A stretch of DNA of 64,000 nucleotides from NCBI GenBank assembly GCA_016234745.1, contig JACRAR010000062.1, forward strand, positions 1-64,000, given 5' to 3'. Under the pieces are notes generated by a model. That model did no database searches and was not told where the DNA came from. It worked only from the letters and a program-made list of their open reading frames with translations. This DNA comes from Betaproteobacteria bacterium (GTDB lineage Bacteria; Pseudomonadota; Gammaproteobacteria; Burkholderiales; Rhodocyclaceae). Made by a program: the position numbers and the translations under genes. Of this stretch, positions 17,708-25,802 are shown piece by piece (position 1 is the first letter of the stretch; every line of letters starts with the position of its first letter).

Positions 17708-18496
17708 ATGAGAGCAACGACCTGCAAGCACTGGTTGCTTGCCTTGTGCATCATCGTCAGTCACGACGGCAATGCGCAGGGCATGGCGGCGGCGAGTCAG
17801 ACGCATGTCACAATCGAGGAGGCCCGCAAGCTGCAGGAGCGTGCGAAGGATATGAAGGCAGAAGCCGAGCGCCAATTCGAGCTTGACAAGGTCGAATGCG
17901 GCAAGAAAATCCTGGTCAGCAATTGCGTTGAATCCGCAAGAGCCAACAAGCGTGCCAGCGTGGCAGAGGCGAACAAGCTGGACCAGCGCGGAAAAGAGGG
18001 AGAACGCCAGATTCGTCGTATTGAGCGCGAAACCCGAGAATCCCAGCGCATCGCGGATGCTCCGCGTGTAGAAGCGGAAAACGCCACCCGCATCGAACAA
18101 CTGCACCAGGAAAAGCAGCGTCACGATGCCGACCGTGCAGTCAAACGAGAGGAGGAAGCGGCGGAAGTCGCGCGACGCCGCGCGAAAAACCAGGCGGAAG
18201 AGGCAGCCCGGCTCAGGCAACACGAGGAGAGGGCACGCAAGGAGGCTGAACTTGAGCTTTCCCGGCCACTACGGATTCAGGCGCAGCGGCAAAGGGAAAA
18301 GGAAATTGCTGAACATGCCGCCAAGATTGAGGAACGCACCAGGCAACGCGACGCGGACCTGAAAAGACGCGAGGCTGAGGCCGCAGAGAAGCGTGCCGCA
18401 CAAGAGGCCGCCAGAAAAAATGTCGAGGAGCGGGTCAGTTTTCTCTGCCAGCTTTGGCCGGGGCGCTTTTGCTCGGGATTGGGGTCAGGCAAATAA
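17708..18496 (+). CDS. Exported coiled-coil protein of unknown function
   Basis: A protein of about 262 residues. A probable signal peptide (TTCKHWLLALCIIVSHDGNAQG) precedes a long Glu/Arg/Ala-rich coiled coil covering most of the chain, and the C-terminus holds two Cys (FLCQ, RFCSG). The short region VECGKKILVSNC holds two more Cys. This layout recurs in uncharacterised betaproteobacterial periplasmic proteins. The start at 17708 puts the charged residues directly before the hydrophobic core; an ATG at 17684 would add eight residues. It is divergent from the phasin gene, and a strong terminator follows at 18565-18598. Confidence 0.7.
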   Translation: MRATTCKHWLLALCIIVSHDGNAQGMAAASQTHVTIEEARKLQERAKDMKAEAERQFELDKVECGKKILVSNCVESARANKRASVAEANKLDQRGKEGERQIRRIERETRESQRIADAPRVEAENATRIEQLHQEKQRHDADRAVKREEEAAEVARRRAKNQAEEAARLRQHEERARKEAELELSRPLRIQAQRQREKEIAEHAAKIEERTRQRDADLKRREAEAAEKRAAQEAARKNVEERVSFLCQLWPGRFCSGLGSGK

Positions 18497-18518
18497 AGCG
18501 AGGACCGGCGTGTGAATT

Positions 18519-18546
18519 TTGCACTGCGGCAGGTTTGCTGTAGACT
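18519..18546 (+). promoter_or_regulatory. Candidate sigma-70 promoter upstream of ppiD
   Basis: TTGCAC at 18519-18524 and TAGACT at 18541-18546 are separated by 16 bases. The predicted start near 18553 lies only about 45 bases before the end of an intrinsic terminator, so the unit could give a very short RNA or act as an attenuator for ppiD. Confidence 0.4.
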
Positions 18547-18564
18547 ACGCGCGCCGCCAGCAGG

Positions 18565-18598
18565 AAAGGCGAACCGCAACAGTAGGTTCGCCTTTTTT
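18565..18598 (+). terminator. Intrinsic terminator
   Basis: An 11-bp perfect stem AAAGGCGAACC / GGTTCGCCTTT with a nine-base loop is followed by a T-run (six T in total from the stem end). It ends transcription from the coiled-coil protein gene or from the candidate promoter at 18519. Confidence 0.85.
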
Positions 18599-18666
18599 GT
18601 ATGCGGCTGTGTATGCCGTTTCCGGCACTGATGCTCAACTTTTTCACTCACCTCGTCTAGATCAGC

Positions 18667-20574
18667 ATGTTCGATTACGTTCGCAACAATCGCAGGATAG
18701 TCCAGATTTTTCTGGCATTGATTACGCTGCCGTTTGCCTTTTGGGGCGTCGAATCCTACATCCGCAACGGTGGCCCGGGCGTCGATGTCGCCAGCGTCGG
18801 CAGCGCCCGGATTACCCAGGCCGAATTGCAGCAGGCTTTGCGCGAGCAGCAGGATCGCATGCGACAGCAATTGGGCAAGGACCTTCCCGCAGGCATGCTC
18901 GACAATCCCGAAGTGCGCCGTGCGGTTCTTGACAATCTGGTGAATCAGCGCGTGCTGTCCATGCATGCGGCCAAGACGCGCCTGTTTGTCAGCGATGCGC
19001 AACTCGGTGCAACCATTCAATCGATTGCGGCATTTCAGGAAGATGGAAAGTTTTCCCGGCAGCGCTACGACGCCTACGTGGCTTCGCAGAACATGAACCA
19101 GGCCGAATTCGAACAGCGCTTGCGCCAGGATATTTCACTGCAGCGGACTCTGGCCGCAGTGCGTGAGGCCGCCGTGGTGCCGCGCGCCGCCAGTGATCGC
19201 TGGCTGGCCGCACTGCAGGAAGAGCGCGAAGTGAGCGAGTTGCTGGTGAAACCGGAACAATTTGCCGGCCAGGTGAAAATTTCTGCCGAGGCGATCAAGG
19301 CGTATTACGATGCCAATCAGAAGAGCTTTGAAACTCCGGAGCAATTGCGGGCCGAATACCTGGTCCTGAGCCAGGATGCCCTGCAGGAGCAGATTCCGGT
19401 GAGCGATGAAGAAATCAACGGCGCCTATCGAAGCCAGGCCGAGCGCTTCCAGCAGAAGGAGGAACGGCGTGCCAGCCATATCCTGCTGTTGGCAGGCAAG
19501 GATATGACGGCGGAGCAAATCAAGGCGGCACAAGCCAAGGCCGAGGAGATCCATAAACAGTTGAAAAAAGCGCCGAATGATTTCGCCAAGCTGGCCAAGC
19601 AGTATTCACAGGATCCGGGATCAGCCGAGAAGGGCGGCGATCTGGATTGGTTCGGTCATGGCATGATGGTCAAGCCGTTTGAGGATGCCGTCTTTGCGCT
19701 CAAGGAAAATCAGATCAGCGAGGTGGTGCGTTCCGATTTTGGTTTTCACATCATCAAGCTGACGGGCATCAAGGCCGAGCGGGCAAAACCGCTGCAGGAA
19801 GTTCGCGCGGAAATCGCCGAGGATTTGAAGCGGCAGGGCGCGGCGAAGAAATACGCCGAGCTCGCCGAGTCGTTCAGTAATACCGTGTATGAGCAATCCG
19901 ACAGCCTTAAGCCGGCGGCGGAAAAGTTCAAGCTGGCCTTGCAACAGGGCCCCTGGATCACCAAAGGCGGCACGGCGGCCGGCGTATTTGGCAATGCGAA
20001 ACTGAATGCGGCATTGTTCTCCGACGACGCAACCAAGAACAAGCGCAACACCGAAGCGATCGAAGTGAACCCGAAAACCCTGGTTGCGGCGCGGATCCTG
20101 GAACACAAGCCGGCGGTCCTGCAGCCTCTCGAGGCCGTCAAGTCTGACATCGAAAAACACCTGGTTCGGGAAGAAGCGCTGAAACTCGCGCAGAAAGCCG
20201 GGGAGGCCTATCTGGAGAAGCTGAACAAGGGTGAACCGGTCGATCTTGCCTGGGGTGCGGCGCGCAGCATTTCGCAAATCAGTGCACCGGGTATGGCGGT
20301 GGATGCCCTGCGTGCCGTCTTCGGCGGCAATCCGGCCAAGCTGCCGGTTTATGCCGGGGTCAAATTGCCGGAAGGCGGTTATGCGCTGTATCGCACCACC
20401 CGCATCAAACCATTTGCAGTCGCTGCCCAGGACAATCCGCGCACCAAGTCGTTGCGCGAGCAATATGAGCGCATCCAGGCCGACGAGGATTTTTCGGCCT
20501 GGCTGGCTGCGGTACGACTGGCATACCCGGTAGAAATCAACAAGGCCGCCCTGGAGAGCAAGGAGCGGCAGTAG
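18667..20574 (+). CDS. ppiD: Periplasmic folding chaperone PpiD (SurA-N / PpiC rotamase)
   Basis: A 635-residue membrane-anchored periplasmic chaperone. The N-terminus MFDYVRNNRR is cytosolic, one transmembrane helix follows (IVQIFLALITLPFAFWGV), then a SurA-like N domain (about 40-250) and a parvulin domain (about 265-365: ASHILLLAGKDM, FAKLAKQYSQDPGSAEKGGDLDWFGHG, GFHIIKLT). PpiD sits at the SecYEG exit and helps newly exported proteins fold. The length is normal for the family. It is followed by a patch of accessory genes starting within 20 bases of its stop codon. Confidence 0.93.
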   Translation: MFDYVRNNRRIVQIFLALITLPFAFWGVESYIRNGGPGVDVASVGSARITQAELQQALREQQDRMRQQLGKDLPAGMLDNPEVRRAVLDNLVNQRVLSMHAAKTRLFVSDAQLGATIQSIAAFQEDGKFSRQRYDAYVASQNMNQAEFEQRLRQDISLQRTLAAVREAAVVPRAASDRWLAALQEEREVSELLVKPEQFAGQVKISAEAIKAYYDANQKSFETPEQLRAEYLVLSQDALQEQIPVSDEEINGAYRSQAERFQQKEERRASHILLLAGKDMTAEQIKAAQAKAEEIHKQLKKAPNDFAKLAKQYSQDPGSAEKGGDLDWFGHGMMVKPFEDAVFALKENQISEVVRSDFGFHIIKLTGIKAERAKPLQEVRAEIAEDLKRQGAAKKYAELAESFSNTVYEQSDSLKPAAEKFKLALQQGPWITKGGTAAGVFGNAKLNAALFSDDATKNKRNTEAIEVNPKTLVAARILEHKPAVLQPLEAVKSDIEKHLVREEALKLAQKAGEAYLEKLNKGEPVDLAWGAARSISQISAPGMAVDALRAVFGGNPAKLPVYAGVKLPEGGYALYRTTRIKPFAVAAQDNPRTKSLREQYERIQADEDFSAWLAAVRLAYPVEINKAALESKERQ

Positions 20575-20592
20575 CCCCTCTCTCTCTCTCGT

Positions 20593-20650
20593 CGAACCAG
20601 TCAGCGAAAATGTCGTTGATGACCCCCCGTTGGTGATGCAGCGCTTGACG
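20593..20650 (-). pseudogene. Scrap of acyl-CoA dehydrogenase DNA with an internal deletion
   Basis: Bases 20593-20623 match 23387-23417 in the acyl-CoA dehydrogenase gene at 30 of 31 positions. Bases 20627-20650 match 24142-24165 of the same gene at 23 of 24. The order and strand are those of the intact gene with about 720 bases missing between. Translated on the minus strand it would read VKRCITNG, then, after a one-base frame slip, VINDIFADWF. It is too short to function and is best read as a deletion scar of a second dehydrogenase copy. Confidence 0.75.
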
Positions 20651-20723
20651 TATCGAAAGAACAGGCAAGAGAAAGTGCCGGAGAGAGTATTGCTAAGAGC
20701 AGACATGCCTTGGTGAGTTTCAT
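20601..20723 (-). CDS. Small putative lipoprotein, 3' end made of acyl-CoA dehydrogenase scrap
   Basis: A 40-residue ORF starting MKLTKACLLLAILSPALSLA, followed by Cys21. Thus it has a signal peptide with a lipobox-like LSLAC. The start at 20723 has an ideal GGAGG site five bases upstream. The last third, after about residue 25, is encoded by the dehydrogenase scrap at 20593-20650 in a different frame. The gene may be a truncated lipoprotein whose original 3' part was replaced, or a small entericidin-like lipoprotein. Expression is not shown. Confidence 0.45.
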   Translation of the reverse strand: MKLTKACLLLAILSPALSLACSFDTSSAASPTGGHQRHFR

Positions 20724-20779
20724 ATTGCCCTCCGCCAGTGTTGAGAGTAACAGTCACCAGAAACCTTCATGACGCAGTC

Positions 20780-21562
20780 TCAGTTTCCCTTTTCTTTTCT
20801 GAGGCCATCCTGGACTAAAGCGAAAATATTCGGCAGTTCAATAACCTGATTTTCTTCTCTAACGTCATCTACGCACAACATCCATTTCATAAATGAGTCT
20901 CTGTTAGGGGGTGTCTGGTTCTTCATTGAAACCACAACAGGGCTTGGGCCGCATTTCTTCTCAGCAACATCAATAAATGTGGGACGATAATGTATAGCGT
21001 TACTCAGGTCTTCTCTCACTAACCAAGGGAGGTCGATAATGAACAAATCTTTGGCAGATGTTTCGTTCATCTTGTCAATTATTCTTCGAGGTATGCCCAT
21101 TCGAACTAAATACGATTCAACACTCTGTGAGGCAGGGCCAACAATTTTTTCTGTCTTGCTTACGCTCATTTCATCTCTAGCCAGAGTAAGTCGATGTACG
21201 CCAAGTCTCCCTTGTAAAGTGCGACTGACACCGCTAGCCCATAGCAAGACGCAAGAACTAAGGCAAACCGCATCAGTTAGAACAAATGTATTTGAGTAAC
21301 TCTTGTCTAAGAGACTTGCCATTTTCATTGCTTCAACGACATCTCCACCTTTAGAATCAAGATAAATACTATTGAAAAACGCTTTCCTATTTGAAGGGCT
21401 CTTATCAAGAAACTGTAGCAGCTTAGTGTAATCACCTCTCACGATGTCTCCCGAAATCGTAAAGCGACCTTTTTCACCTATATAAATATCGGCAGAGATT
21501 ACTTGCGTTGCTGGCAGTAAGCATGCAATTGCAATGAGCAGACACTGAATTGTCGTTTTCAT
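20780..21562 (-). CDS. Exported ClpP-like serine hydrolase-fold protein
   Basis: A 260-residue protein with signal peptide MKTTIQCLLIAIACLLPATQVISA. The mature part resembles ClpP/crotonase-fold periplasmic proteins (COG3904-like): DSKGGDVVEAMKMASLL, then CLSSC with the candidate nucleophile Ser, then GVHRL with the candidate His. The start at 21562 removes ten residues that precede the signal peptide. Its base composition is clearly more AT-rich than flanking genes, which suggests recent transfer. It neighbours two toxin-antitoxin pairs. Whether it is a protease, and its target, are unknown. Confidence 0.7.
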   Translation of the reverse strand: MKTTIQCLLIAIACLLPATQVISADIYIGEKGRFTISGDIVRGDYTKLLQFLDKSPSNRKAFFNSIYLDSKGGDVVEAMKMASLLDKSYSNTFVLTDAVCLSSCVLLWASGVSRTLQGRLGVHRLTLARDEMSVSKTEKIVGPASQSVESYLVRMGIPRRIIDKMNETSAKDLFIIDLPWLVREDLSNAIHYRPTFIDVAEKKCGPSPVVVSMKNQTPPNRDSFMKWMLCVDDVREENQVIELPNIFALVQDGLRKEKGN

Positions 21563-21673
21563 ATGTGTGAGTAGTGCTCTTGATAGCCTCAATTGGTATT
21601 GCGCGTCTTAGGCACAATGTCTCCGATCAATGAAATAACCAGTGCTCCGTTAAAGGGGCCAGGCTCGGATATT

Positions 21674-21973
21674 CTATCCGACGCCTAGCCGCCGGGTGAT
21701 TGAGGCGGGATTGTGACGACAATCGAGCACGGCGACAACAGTGGCCTCGTCTCCGTTGATCTCGTAATAGATAGCGAACGGGAACCGCTTCGCCAGGGCT
21801 CGATGGAAGCGTCCGTGCGGCTTAACGTGAATACCCGCAAACAGCGCGAGCGAATCGATGTCGGCGACCAGACTGTCGAGAAAGTAGGCACCGATCCCCG
21901 CTTGCTGTATTTCGTAAAAGGCGTAGCCGTCCAGTAAATCCTGTTCGGCGGCACGGGTGATGCGCAAGCGCAT
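21674..21973 (-). CDS. RelE/ParE family toxin
   Basis: A 99-residue protein of the ParE/RelE fold: an N-terminal helix pair (MRLRITRAAEQDLLDGYAFY), then strands KRFPFAIYYEI, ATVVAVLDCRHNP. ParE members poison gyrase and RelE members cut mRNA on the ribosome; the sequence fits the ParE side better but does not prove it. The start ATG shares one base with the stop of the upstream antitoxin gene (TGATG), which is typical coupling of such pairs. Confidence 0.85.
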   Translation of the reverse strand: MRLRITRAAEQDLLDGYAFYEIQQAGIGAYFLDSLVADIDSLALFAGIHVKPHGRFHRALAKRFPFAIYYEINGDEATVVAVLDCRHNPASITRRLGVG

Positions 21974-22191
21974 CAGTTGGTTCGTTGCTGCAGGCGCTGT
22001 TTTGCTTCGATCCAGGGAGACGCGGGTTCGTGTCCGTTGTCGATCCGACTGGCACGCTCCGCCAAAACGGTCTGGTGCCACTCGGGGACCATGGCTTCCC
22101 CTGCCGCGTCGTGGCTCAGTGAATCCCAGAGGAATTCCATCAGGCGCAGTTTTTCCGCGACAGGCAACTCGGCAACTTCCAAATCGGACAT
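21973..22191 (-). CDS. Addiction module antitoxin (Unstab_antitox / TIGR02574 type)
   Basis: A 72-residue antitoxin. LPVAEKLRLMEFLWDSLS followed by VPEWHQTVLAERASR and a C-terminal SPWIEAKQRL is the usual pattern of this family, which pairs with RelE/ParE toxins. The start at 22191 is preceded by GAGGAGGAG, a very strong ribosome site. Antitoxins of this class usually repress their own operon; no operator was identified. Confidence 0.85.
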   Translation of the reverse strand: MSDLEVAELPVAEKLRLMEFLWDSLSHDAAGEAMVPEWHQTVLAERASRIDNGHEPASPWIEAKQRLQQRTN

Positions 22192-22352
22192 GTTTGACGC
22201 TCCTCCTCTTCGCTCGTAAGCATCATAGCAAACGTTTGGGAGAGCCAGGGGCGTTAATTTCAGCAAAGAAAGGGGCCAACCCAACGTTCCAAACGTACAA
22301 ATCGCAGTGTAGGCGGCGGTGGAAGAAATGCGGCGGTGGAGGTGTTGGGTAT

Positions 22353-22550
22353 TCAGAAGTGCTTCTTGAGCCCAGCCTGCTTCAAGACGGCATTTGCCGT
22401 GTGACGAGACTTGATCTTGAAATCGACCGGAAAATAGATCCCAGTATTTGGAGAGAACCAGATGTCATGGTCTCCTTTTCCCGGACGGACAAAACGACAA
22501 CCCGCGGCCTTGAGCAGCTTCTTAAGATCCGGAGTGAAACTTTCACCCAT
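22353..22550 (-). CDS. hicA: HicA family toxin
   Basis: A 65-residue HicA mRNA interferase. The double-stranded-RNA-binding-like fold shows LKKLLKAAGCRFVRPGKGDHDIWFSP, with the catalytic His in GDHDIW, and ends in SRHTANAVLKQAGL. It follows the HicB-type gene with a one-base TGATG overlap. Confidence 0.88.
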   Translation of the reverse strand: MGESFTPDLKKLLKAAGCRFVRPGKGDHDIWFSPNTGIYFPVDFKIKSRHTANAVLKQAGLKKHF

Positions 22551-22786
22551 CAGGCGGCTTCGCGATGAGCGACGGCGAATTTTCTTGCCAACAGTTCAAA
22601 CGGAACATCAGGACCATCTGGATAGCCATTGGCATCTAGCAAATCCGGAACCATAGTTTGTAACTTGGCAGACAGCGCCTCGATGGTTTCCGCTTCGGTC
22701 GCCAATCCTGGGACATCATCTGACGTGGCGACCCAGACGTTGGCGTCATCGTCCCATTCTGCTCGGATGAATAGAGTCTTAGGCAT
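22550..22786 (-). CDS. HicB-like antitoxin (DUF1902)
   Basis: A 78-residue protein with FIRAEWDDDANVWVATSDDVPGLATEAET, the pattern of DUF1902 proteins that act as HicB-type antitoxins. It lacks a clear C-terminal DNA-binding domain, so it may neutralise the toxin without strong autoregulation. The start at 22786 has a GGAG site. It is the first gene of the pair with HicA. The 268 bases between it and the acyl-CoA dehydrogenase gene hold nothing I can recognise. Confidence 0.85.
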   Translation of the reverse strand: MPKTLFIRAEWDDDANVWVATSDDVPGLATEAETIEALSAKLQTMVPDLLDANGYPDGPDVPFELLARKFAVAHREAA

Positions 22787-23054
22787 TTCTTGGTCTCCTC
22801 GTTGATTCTGTGTGTTCAATTGTACTCCGTGTAAGTTGCTGAGTCGGCCACGCGCTCGCCCGAGAGGTTTTCGGGGGGCAGCCATTCAAATTTGAATCGG
22901 GGTCGGTGACTCGCCGCAACGTGGGATTGTCGATGACCGCAGTCGGGGCTGAAGCAGTCCCTCACAATCCGGGGGTTACGTCGACTTGATGGCGTTATGT
23001 GGAGCTCCACAAAATGGCGAAACCGGCTCTTTCCTCTATGCCTCTATTCCGGTA

Positions 23055-24773
23055 TCAGATCAGGATTTCGTCGGCGTGGAGCAGGTCGGCGTAGAGTTCC
23101 TTCCTGATCACTTCCGCGTTGCGGCGGGCCTTGGCGGCCGCCCCGAGGATGTAGCGGCGGGCGATGAAGAGCTTGCGGCTGTTCTCTTGCGCCTCGTCCA
23201 TGAGCAGCCAGCCGGTGTATAGATAGCTGTAGATCTCCACCAGTTCCCTGGCGGCCACACTCTGGAACTGCTTGTCGGTATTCTCCGTGACGAACTTCAC
23301 GGCGTCGAGGAATAGGATCCGCATCGCTTTCAGCTCATCCGCCAGGCTCTCCAGATTGCCGGGGATGTCCTGCTGCTCGTGCGCGCCGAACCAGTCCGCG
23401 AAAATGTCGTTGATGACACCGCCGATGGCCGCAATGATCTGCAGCTGCGAGGTGCCCTCGTAGATGTTGGTGATGCGGGCATCGCGGCACAGGCGTTCGA
23501 CACTGAACTCCTTCATGTAACCCGTGCCGCCGTGTATCTGCAGGGCATCATAGGTGATCTTGTTGGCGTTCTCGCTGAGCACATACTTGGCCATGGGAGT
23601 CAACAGGGCGGCGTTGCGGGTCGCCTCCTTGAGCTTGGCGTTTTCCGCCGAGGCATCCTTTCCTTCCGCCTTCAGTTGCTCAACCCGCTCCTCCAGCTTG
23701 GCACGCAGATCTACCCAGTGGCAGGCGGCATACAGCAGGGAGCGGTCGCTCTCCAGGGTGACCCGCATGTCGATCAGCAGATTGGCGACCACCGGGATGT
23801 TGTAGATGGACTTGCCGAACTGCTCGCGCGACTTGGCATAGCGCAGGGCCTCGTCATAGGCGGCCTGGGAGATGCCCAGAGCCTGGGCGCCGACGCCGAG
23901 GCGTGCGCCGTTCATCATGTCCATGACATACTTGATCAGGCCGAACTTGCGTTTGCCGACGAGCTGCGCCGGGGTATCGTTGAACTGCAGCTCGCAGGTG
24001 GGCGAGCCGTGGATGCCGAGCTTGTTCTCGATGCGCCGCACCACGACGCCGTCCTTGCCGTAACAGACGAACATGGAGAGGCCCCGCCCGTCCTTGGTGC
24101 CCGGCTCGGAGCGGGCCAGCACCAGCAGGATGTCGGCATTGCCGTTGGTGATGAAGCGCTTGACGCCCTTCAGCCGCCACTGCCCGGTTTCGTCCTGATA
24201 GGCCAGCATATTGACTGCCTGCAGGTCGGAACCCGCGTCCGGTTCGGTCAGAGCCATCGCGCCGGAAGAACCGCGAGCGAATTGCGGGAGGAATTCCTGG
24301 CGCTGCGCGTCGTCACCGTACTTGTAGATGGTCTCGGAGATGTCCTGAAGGCCAAACAGGTTCATCAACGAGGCCTCGGCGCGCGAGGTCATCTCGATCG
24401 CCATCACATAGATGGTCATGGGCAGGTTGATGCCCCCATAGCGCCGCGGCAGGATGAATCCCATCAGCTCCGCCTGGGTGAGTTGATCGAGGGCCTGCTG
24501 GGTGCCCTTGGCATAGGTCACCTTGCCATCGGCGAAATGGCTCCCCTCCGCGTCGATCTCGGCAGCCTGCGGGGCCACCGTGTTGGCCATGATGTCGCCG
24601 ACGATCTCCAGCACCTTGCGGTAATTGTCCAGGGCATCCTGATAGTCGGTCGGGGCGTAGTTGTACTGAGCCGCCTCGGTATAGCCGTGTTCGAGTATCT
24701 CGACCGCCTCCTGGAGTTGCAGGCGATTGAAATGGAACAGCAGGTCGGTATTGTCAGTGAAGAAATTGGCCAT
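23055..24773 (-). CDS. Acyl-CoA dehydrogenase linked to the EtfA/EtfB set at 24.8-26.7 kb
   Basis: A 572-residue FAD enzyme introducing the 2,3-double bond in an acyl-CoA. Motifs: GFILPRRYGGINLP, MALTEPDAGSDLQA (FAD region), GVKRFITNGNADI, LGIHGSPTCELQF, and NIYEGTSQLQ, whose Glu is the usual catalytic base. It is longer than the classic 380-residue enzymes, with an extra N-terminal helical part and a C-terminal helical domain, like many anaerobic-type dehydrogenases. It lies 7 bases downstream of etfA and the three genes form one operon. The substrate is unknown. A scrap of closely similar DNA lies at 20593-20650. Confidence 0.9.
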   Translation of the reverse strand: MANFFTDNTDLLFHFNRLQLQEAVEILEHGYTEAAQYNYAPTDYQDALDNYRKVLEIVGDIMANTVAPQAAEIDAEGSHFADGKVTYAKGTQQALDQLTQAELMGFILPRRYGGINLPMTIYVMAIEMTSRAEASLMNLFGLQDISETIYKYGDDAQRQEFLPQFARGSSGAMALTEPDAGSDLQAVNMLAYQDETGQWRLKGVKRFITNGNADILLVLARSEPGTKDGRGLSMFVCYGKDGVVVRRIENKLGIHGSPTCELQFNDTPAQLVGKRKFGLIKYVMDMMNGARLGVGAQALGISQAAYDEALRYAKSREQFGKSIYNIPVVANLLIDMRVTLESDRSLLYAACHWVDLRAKLEERVEQLKAEGKDASAENAKLKEATRNAALLTPMAKYVLSENANKITYDALQIHGGTGYMKEFSVERLCRDARITNIYEGTSQLQIIAAIGGVINDIFADWFGAHEQQDIPGNLESLADELKAMRILFLDAVKFVTENTDKQFQSVAARELVEIYSYLYTGWLLMDEAQENSRKLFIARRYILGAAAKARRNAEVIRKELYADLLHADEILI

Positions 24774-24780
24774 GGCTCGA

Positions 24781-25797
24781 TTACTTTAACTTGTGTTTGT
24801 AAGCGTTGATGAGCAGCGGAATCACCTCCATCACATCGCCAACGATGCCGTAGTGGCAGACGCCGAAGATCGGCGCCTCGGGGTCGCTATTGATGGCGAT
24901 GATCTTGTTGGCGTCCTGCATCCCGGCGCGGTGCTGGATCGCCCCGGAGATGCCGCAGGCAATGTAGAGCTTGGGTCGCACCGTGACGCCCGTCTGGCCC
25001 ACCTGGCGGGCATGGTCGATAAAACCGGCGTCCACCGCCGCCCGGGTGCCCGCGACCTCGCCGCCGATGACATGGGCCAATTCGTGGAGGATCTGGAAGT
25101 TCTGGAAGTTCCCCATGCCGTAGCCGCCGGAGACGATGATCGGCGCAGCCTTGAGGTTGACCTTGCTCTCCTCGTGATGCCGCTCGATGATGCGCACCAA
25201 CTGGTCGGCGGCGTCGGGGGTATAGGGAACCGGCGTGATGCGGCCAGCGACCGGCTGCGCCAGGGGCGCCTTCTCCATGACCCCCTCCCGCACCGTGGCC
25301 ATCTGCACCGGCGAATCGGGACAGATGATGGTGGCGATGATGTTGCCGCCGAAGGCCGGGCGGATCTGCAGCAGGAGCTGGGGATAGTCCTGGCGCAGAT
25401 AGGTCACGTCGGCGATCTGCAGGTCGGTACAGTCCGCAGTAAGACCGCTCTTGGTATGGGAGGCGACCCGGGGCGCCAGGTCGCGACCGATGAAGGTGCC
25501 GCCGAACAGCACGATGCGCGGCTGGTGCCGGTTCACCAGTTCGCCCAGGATGCGGCTGTAAGGCAGCGTATTGTAGTGTTCCAGCTCGGGGTGATCGGCG
25601 AGCAGAACCTCGGTGGCGCCGTAGCGGAAGGTCTCCTGGGCCAGGCTTTGCATCTCATTGCCGATGACCACTGCCTTCAATTCGCCCTGCAGGCTCTCCG
25701 CCAGCTTTCTGCCCTTGGAGAGCAGCTCGAGGCTCACATCGGCCGGCTTGCCCTCGCGCTGTTCAATGAACACCCAGACTTGTTTATTCTCGCTCAT
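24781..25797 (-). CDS. etfA: Electron transfer flavoprotein alpha subunit (non-canonical set)
   Basis: A 338-residue EtfA. The C-terminal FAD domain shows [23 protein letters not shown], and [29 protein letters not shown], then NSDPEAPIF. It pairs with the EtfB encoded just upstream and takes electrons from the dehydrogenase encoded just downstream. It is about 27 residues longer than the second EtfA (at 41984). Together with the EtfB signature it belongs to the ETF branch that holds bifurcating and anaerobic enzymes, but bifurcation itself is not shown. Confidence 0.92.
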   Translation of the reverse strand: MSENKQVWVFIEQREGKPADVSLELLSKGRKLAESLQGELKAVVIGNEMQSLAQETFRYGATEVLLADHPELEHYNTLPYSRILGELVNRHQPRIVLFGGTFIGRDLAPRVASHTKSGLTADCTDLQIADVTYLRQDYPQLLLQIRPAFGGNIIATIICPDSPVQMATVREGVMEKAPLAQPVAGRITPVPYTPDAADQLVRIIERHHEESKVNLKAAPIIVSGGYGMGNFQNFQILHELAHVIGGEVAGTRAAVDAGFIDHARQVGQTGVTVRPKLYIACGISGAIQHRAGMQDANKIIAINSDPEAPIFGVCHYGIVGDVMEVIPLLINAYKHKLK

Positions 25798-25802
25798 AGG
25801 GG

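Noticed and set aside
17153-18223. Long minus-strand frame extending the phasin gene upstream
   Set aside because: The upstream part is antisense to the coiled-coil protein gene; the phasin has a normal start with a ribosome site at 17629.
20576-20592. CT dinucleotide tract after ppiD
   Set aside because: Only about six CT units; a short simple repeat without evidence of function.
22986-23222. Plus-strand open frame over the 3' end of the acyl-CoA dehydrogenase
   Set aside because: No ribosome site or domain, and it overlaps a well-supported gene.
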